From Acidobacteriota bacterium (GTDB lineage Bacteria > Acidobacteriota > Holophagae > Acanthopleuribacterales > Acanthopleuribacteraceae): DNA of 45,332 nt. The notes under the pieces are model-generated. The model did no database searches. It was not told the origin of the DNA and was given only the letters and a program-made list of their open reading frames with translations. The stretch lies in contig JASJCB010000033.1 in NCBI GenBank assembly GCA_030066195.1, positions 1 through 45,332 of the forward strand, read 5' to 3'. Of this stretch, positions 45,301 through 45,332 are shown piece by piece. The stretch's first letter is position 1. Each line of letters begins with the position of its first letter. A program made the translations under genes and the position numbers.

Positions 45301-45332
45301 AAAAAGCCGGTATTCTTCTGACCCCCAAGCTG
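42324..45332 (+). CDS. NRPS, 3' truncated by window: degenerate C-A(Asp)-PCP...
   Basis: The frame stays open from ATG 42324 to the right edge (1003 codons), so the gene continues outside. Its N-terminal domain (about 1-425) is again C-like but degenerate: VFPAIVAG stands where LHHIISDG is expected (P138-A139), the same His-His to Pro-Ala change as in protein 3. The A domain (about 440-935) has the core LFTSGSTGEPKA, the pocket stretch ADLGNTMLFPSL and the code D-L-T-K-I-G-H-V-G-(K), an Asp signature. The PCP has GGDSVIAIK (S982) just before the edge. The N-terminal half repeats the architecture of gene 3, which suggests gene duplication. A second (hydroxy)Asp is predicted. Downstream domains, perhaps another C or E, are not visible. 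Confidence 0.92.
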   Translation, partial: MNQLSTCGDIFQVTPPQRQLFQLNRAGDVFCLSVAVDGPLDPDRLQQALVDLADGREILRTRYSRLPGQKTPVQQVMHEGIGSTEMVNLGSVEETDPAKIADAFTAQLPAFDLAEGPLLRVAVAAPSEGPTLLLMVFPAIVAGADGAAALLEALVSAYAQVGKTVEEEEIVQYGAFAEWQLDLLEDEETADEARAYWDRQLRVSPLIPKHHTAATVVEQGTYAMGTRLSQRVFDYCDEVECTPSAFWLSCWQIWLRSRHGAGPFRLAARVSRREGEGLESVLGPLFKDVPLAVNPTTEQSFSQLSEQTGDQLNGADDYAEFFEPTTNVNGDAEPPAALLWSYESALVPITGAGLNWNPLTLKRPSSPYRLESAMSHGKEGFSLFVQSKGGLRVASHATGLAAVAEAVLSEPERAINQLDLLTRDEKEFLQTFNQTEREPGGNPFLHRRFEVAAARHPSRVAVGDGRKNYTYAELNQRANRVADRMIQAGVVADNLVALEGHGHPDFVVGLLAILKAGGAYVPLDPDLPVARLEKMHDNLGRPPVLYLRRPLPGIEPDSQWDLDALAADSALDDANPSPQLEPCNLAYALFTSGSTGEPKAVLLEHAQLANYLDGVIAALDLQENASYGMISSPAADLGNTMLFPSLALGGNLRIFDYQVRIDPEALSELLEREPLDYLKIVPSHLTALLESESSTLLPRRSLILGGEAATSGLLAAIARLTPDCTVYNHYGPTETCVGVLVHKMGRAAAGVAAVGERGLPLGRPLANTRIYLRDAKGEEVPPGVTGEICIAGASLARGYLGRPDLSSERFGVDPTGARFYRTGDLAFFHEGDLYFVGRLDHQVKIRGFRVELGEIETVLRRVSAASEAAVMVDSEAPETGLIGYLAGLPENLDESRLRADLERELPAHMIPTRFMCLDRLPLNANGKLDRKALPKPQDQGDKREYAAPTNERERHLCGIWQRALGLEKVGVTDNFFHLGGDSVIAIKIMAHAKKAGILLTPKL
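42333..43600 (+). other. Degenerate C-like (interface-type) domain of protein 4
   Basis: The start TPPQRQLFQLNRAGD and the segment FDLAEGPLLRVAV follow the C-domain pattern, but the active-site His pair is Pro-Ala (138-139) and the following DG is displaced. Placed directly before an Asp A domain, it matches the first domain of protein 3 in position and defect. A catalytic role is unlikely. Confidence 0.75.
43620..45332 (+). other. Asp-activating A domain and PCP of protein 4
   Basis: ADLGNT, DYLKIVP, SLILGG and NHYGPTETCVG give the code DLTKIGHVG(K), an Asp signature. The cores YALFTSGSTGEPKA, RLDHQVKIRGFRVELGEIE and NGKLDRKAL are intact, so the domain should be active. The PCP GGDSVIAIK is of the type that usually serves an epimerase or DCL partner. 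Confidence 0.85.

Overview
The window is almost entirely nonribosomal peptide synthetase (NRPS) sequence. Four large plus-strand genes (947-27433, 28488-37682, 37685-42295, and 42324 to the right edge) follow about 0.8 kb containing the 3' end of an Rpn/transposase-like gene and a broken tandem copy of it. GC-rich coding sequence, AGGAG-type ribosome binding sites and a TubC-type N-terminal docking domain suggest a secondary-metabolite-rich Gram-negative bacterium. Myxococcota or NRPS-rich Acidobacteriota would fit, but nothing here fixes the taxon. No tRNA, rRNA, CRISPR array or complete insertion sequence is visible.

Layout. Gene 1 (8828 aa) is one polypeptide of seven C-A-PCP modules with a TubC docking domain at its N-terminus and a thioesterase at its C-terminus. 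By-eye reading of A-domain pocket residues gives: module 1 unassigned (code DIWHYGFIN), with an embedded methyltransferase; modules 2 and 3 unassigned; module 4 Gly with a canonical N-methyltransferase (N-methylglycine); module 5 unassigned, followed by an epimerase; module 6 with the same code as module 1; module 7 Val, then TE. A gap of about 1.05 kb follows. Its first half is packed with TTCCCGGGAA-like motifs. Its second half is AT-rich and holds palindromes and a good sigma70-type promoter. Genes 2, 3 and 4 look like one operon with gaps of 2 and 28 bp. Gene 2 is C-A(Gln)-PCP-E-C-A(Cys-like)-PCP-C, gene 3 is Cdeg-A(Asp)-PCP-C, and gene 4 is Cdeg-A(Asp)-PCP, running off the window.

Two features stand out. 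First, the methyltransferase inside the module 1 A domain is not the usual NRPS N-methyltransferase. It reads as a protein-arginine-methyltransferase (PRMT) fold, with a motif I, a double-E loop of exact PRMT spacing and a C-terminal beta-barrel with a TTW loop in place of THW. Second, genes 2 to 4 split modules between the C and A domains, and each Asp-activating A domain is preceded by a degenerate C-like domain in which the catalytic His pair has become Pro-Ala. The resulting order C / Cdeg-A(Asp)-PCP matches, as I recall it, the 'interface domain' arrangement that recruits free-standing aspartate beta-hydroxylases in siderophore NRPSs. This predicts beta-hydroxyaspartate residues and a hydroxylase gene outside the window.

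How the genes work together. The operon 2-3-4 would build D-Gln-Cys-(OH)Asp-(OH)Asp and continue past the right edge. Gene 1 has an N-terminal docking domain and the only TE seen, so it may be the last protein of the same line although it is encoded first, or it may make a separate heptapeptide. The sequence alone does not decide this. No transporter, MbtH protein, phosphopantetheinyl transferase, hydroxylase or regulator gene is present in the window.
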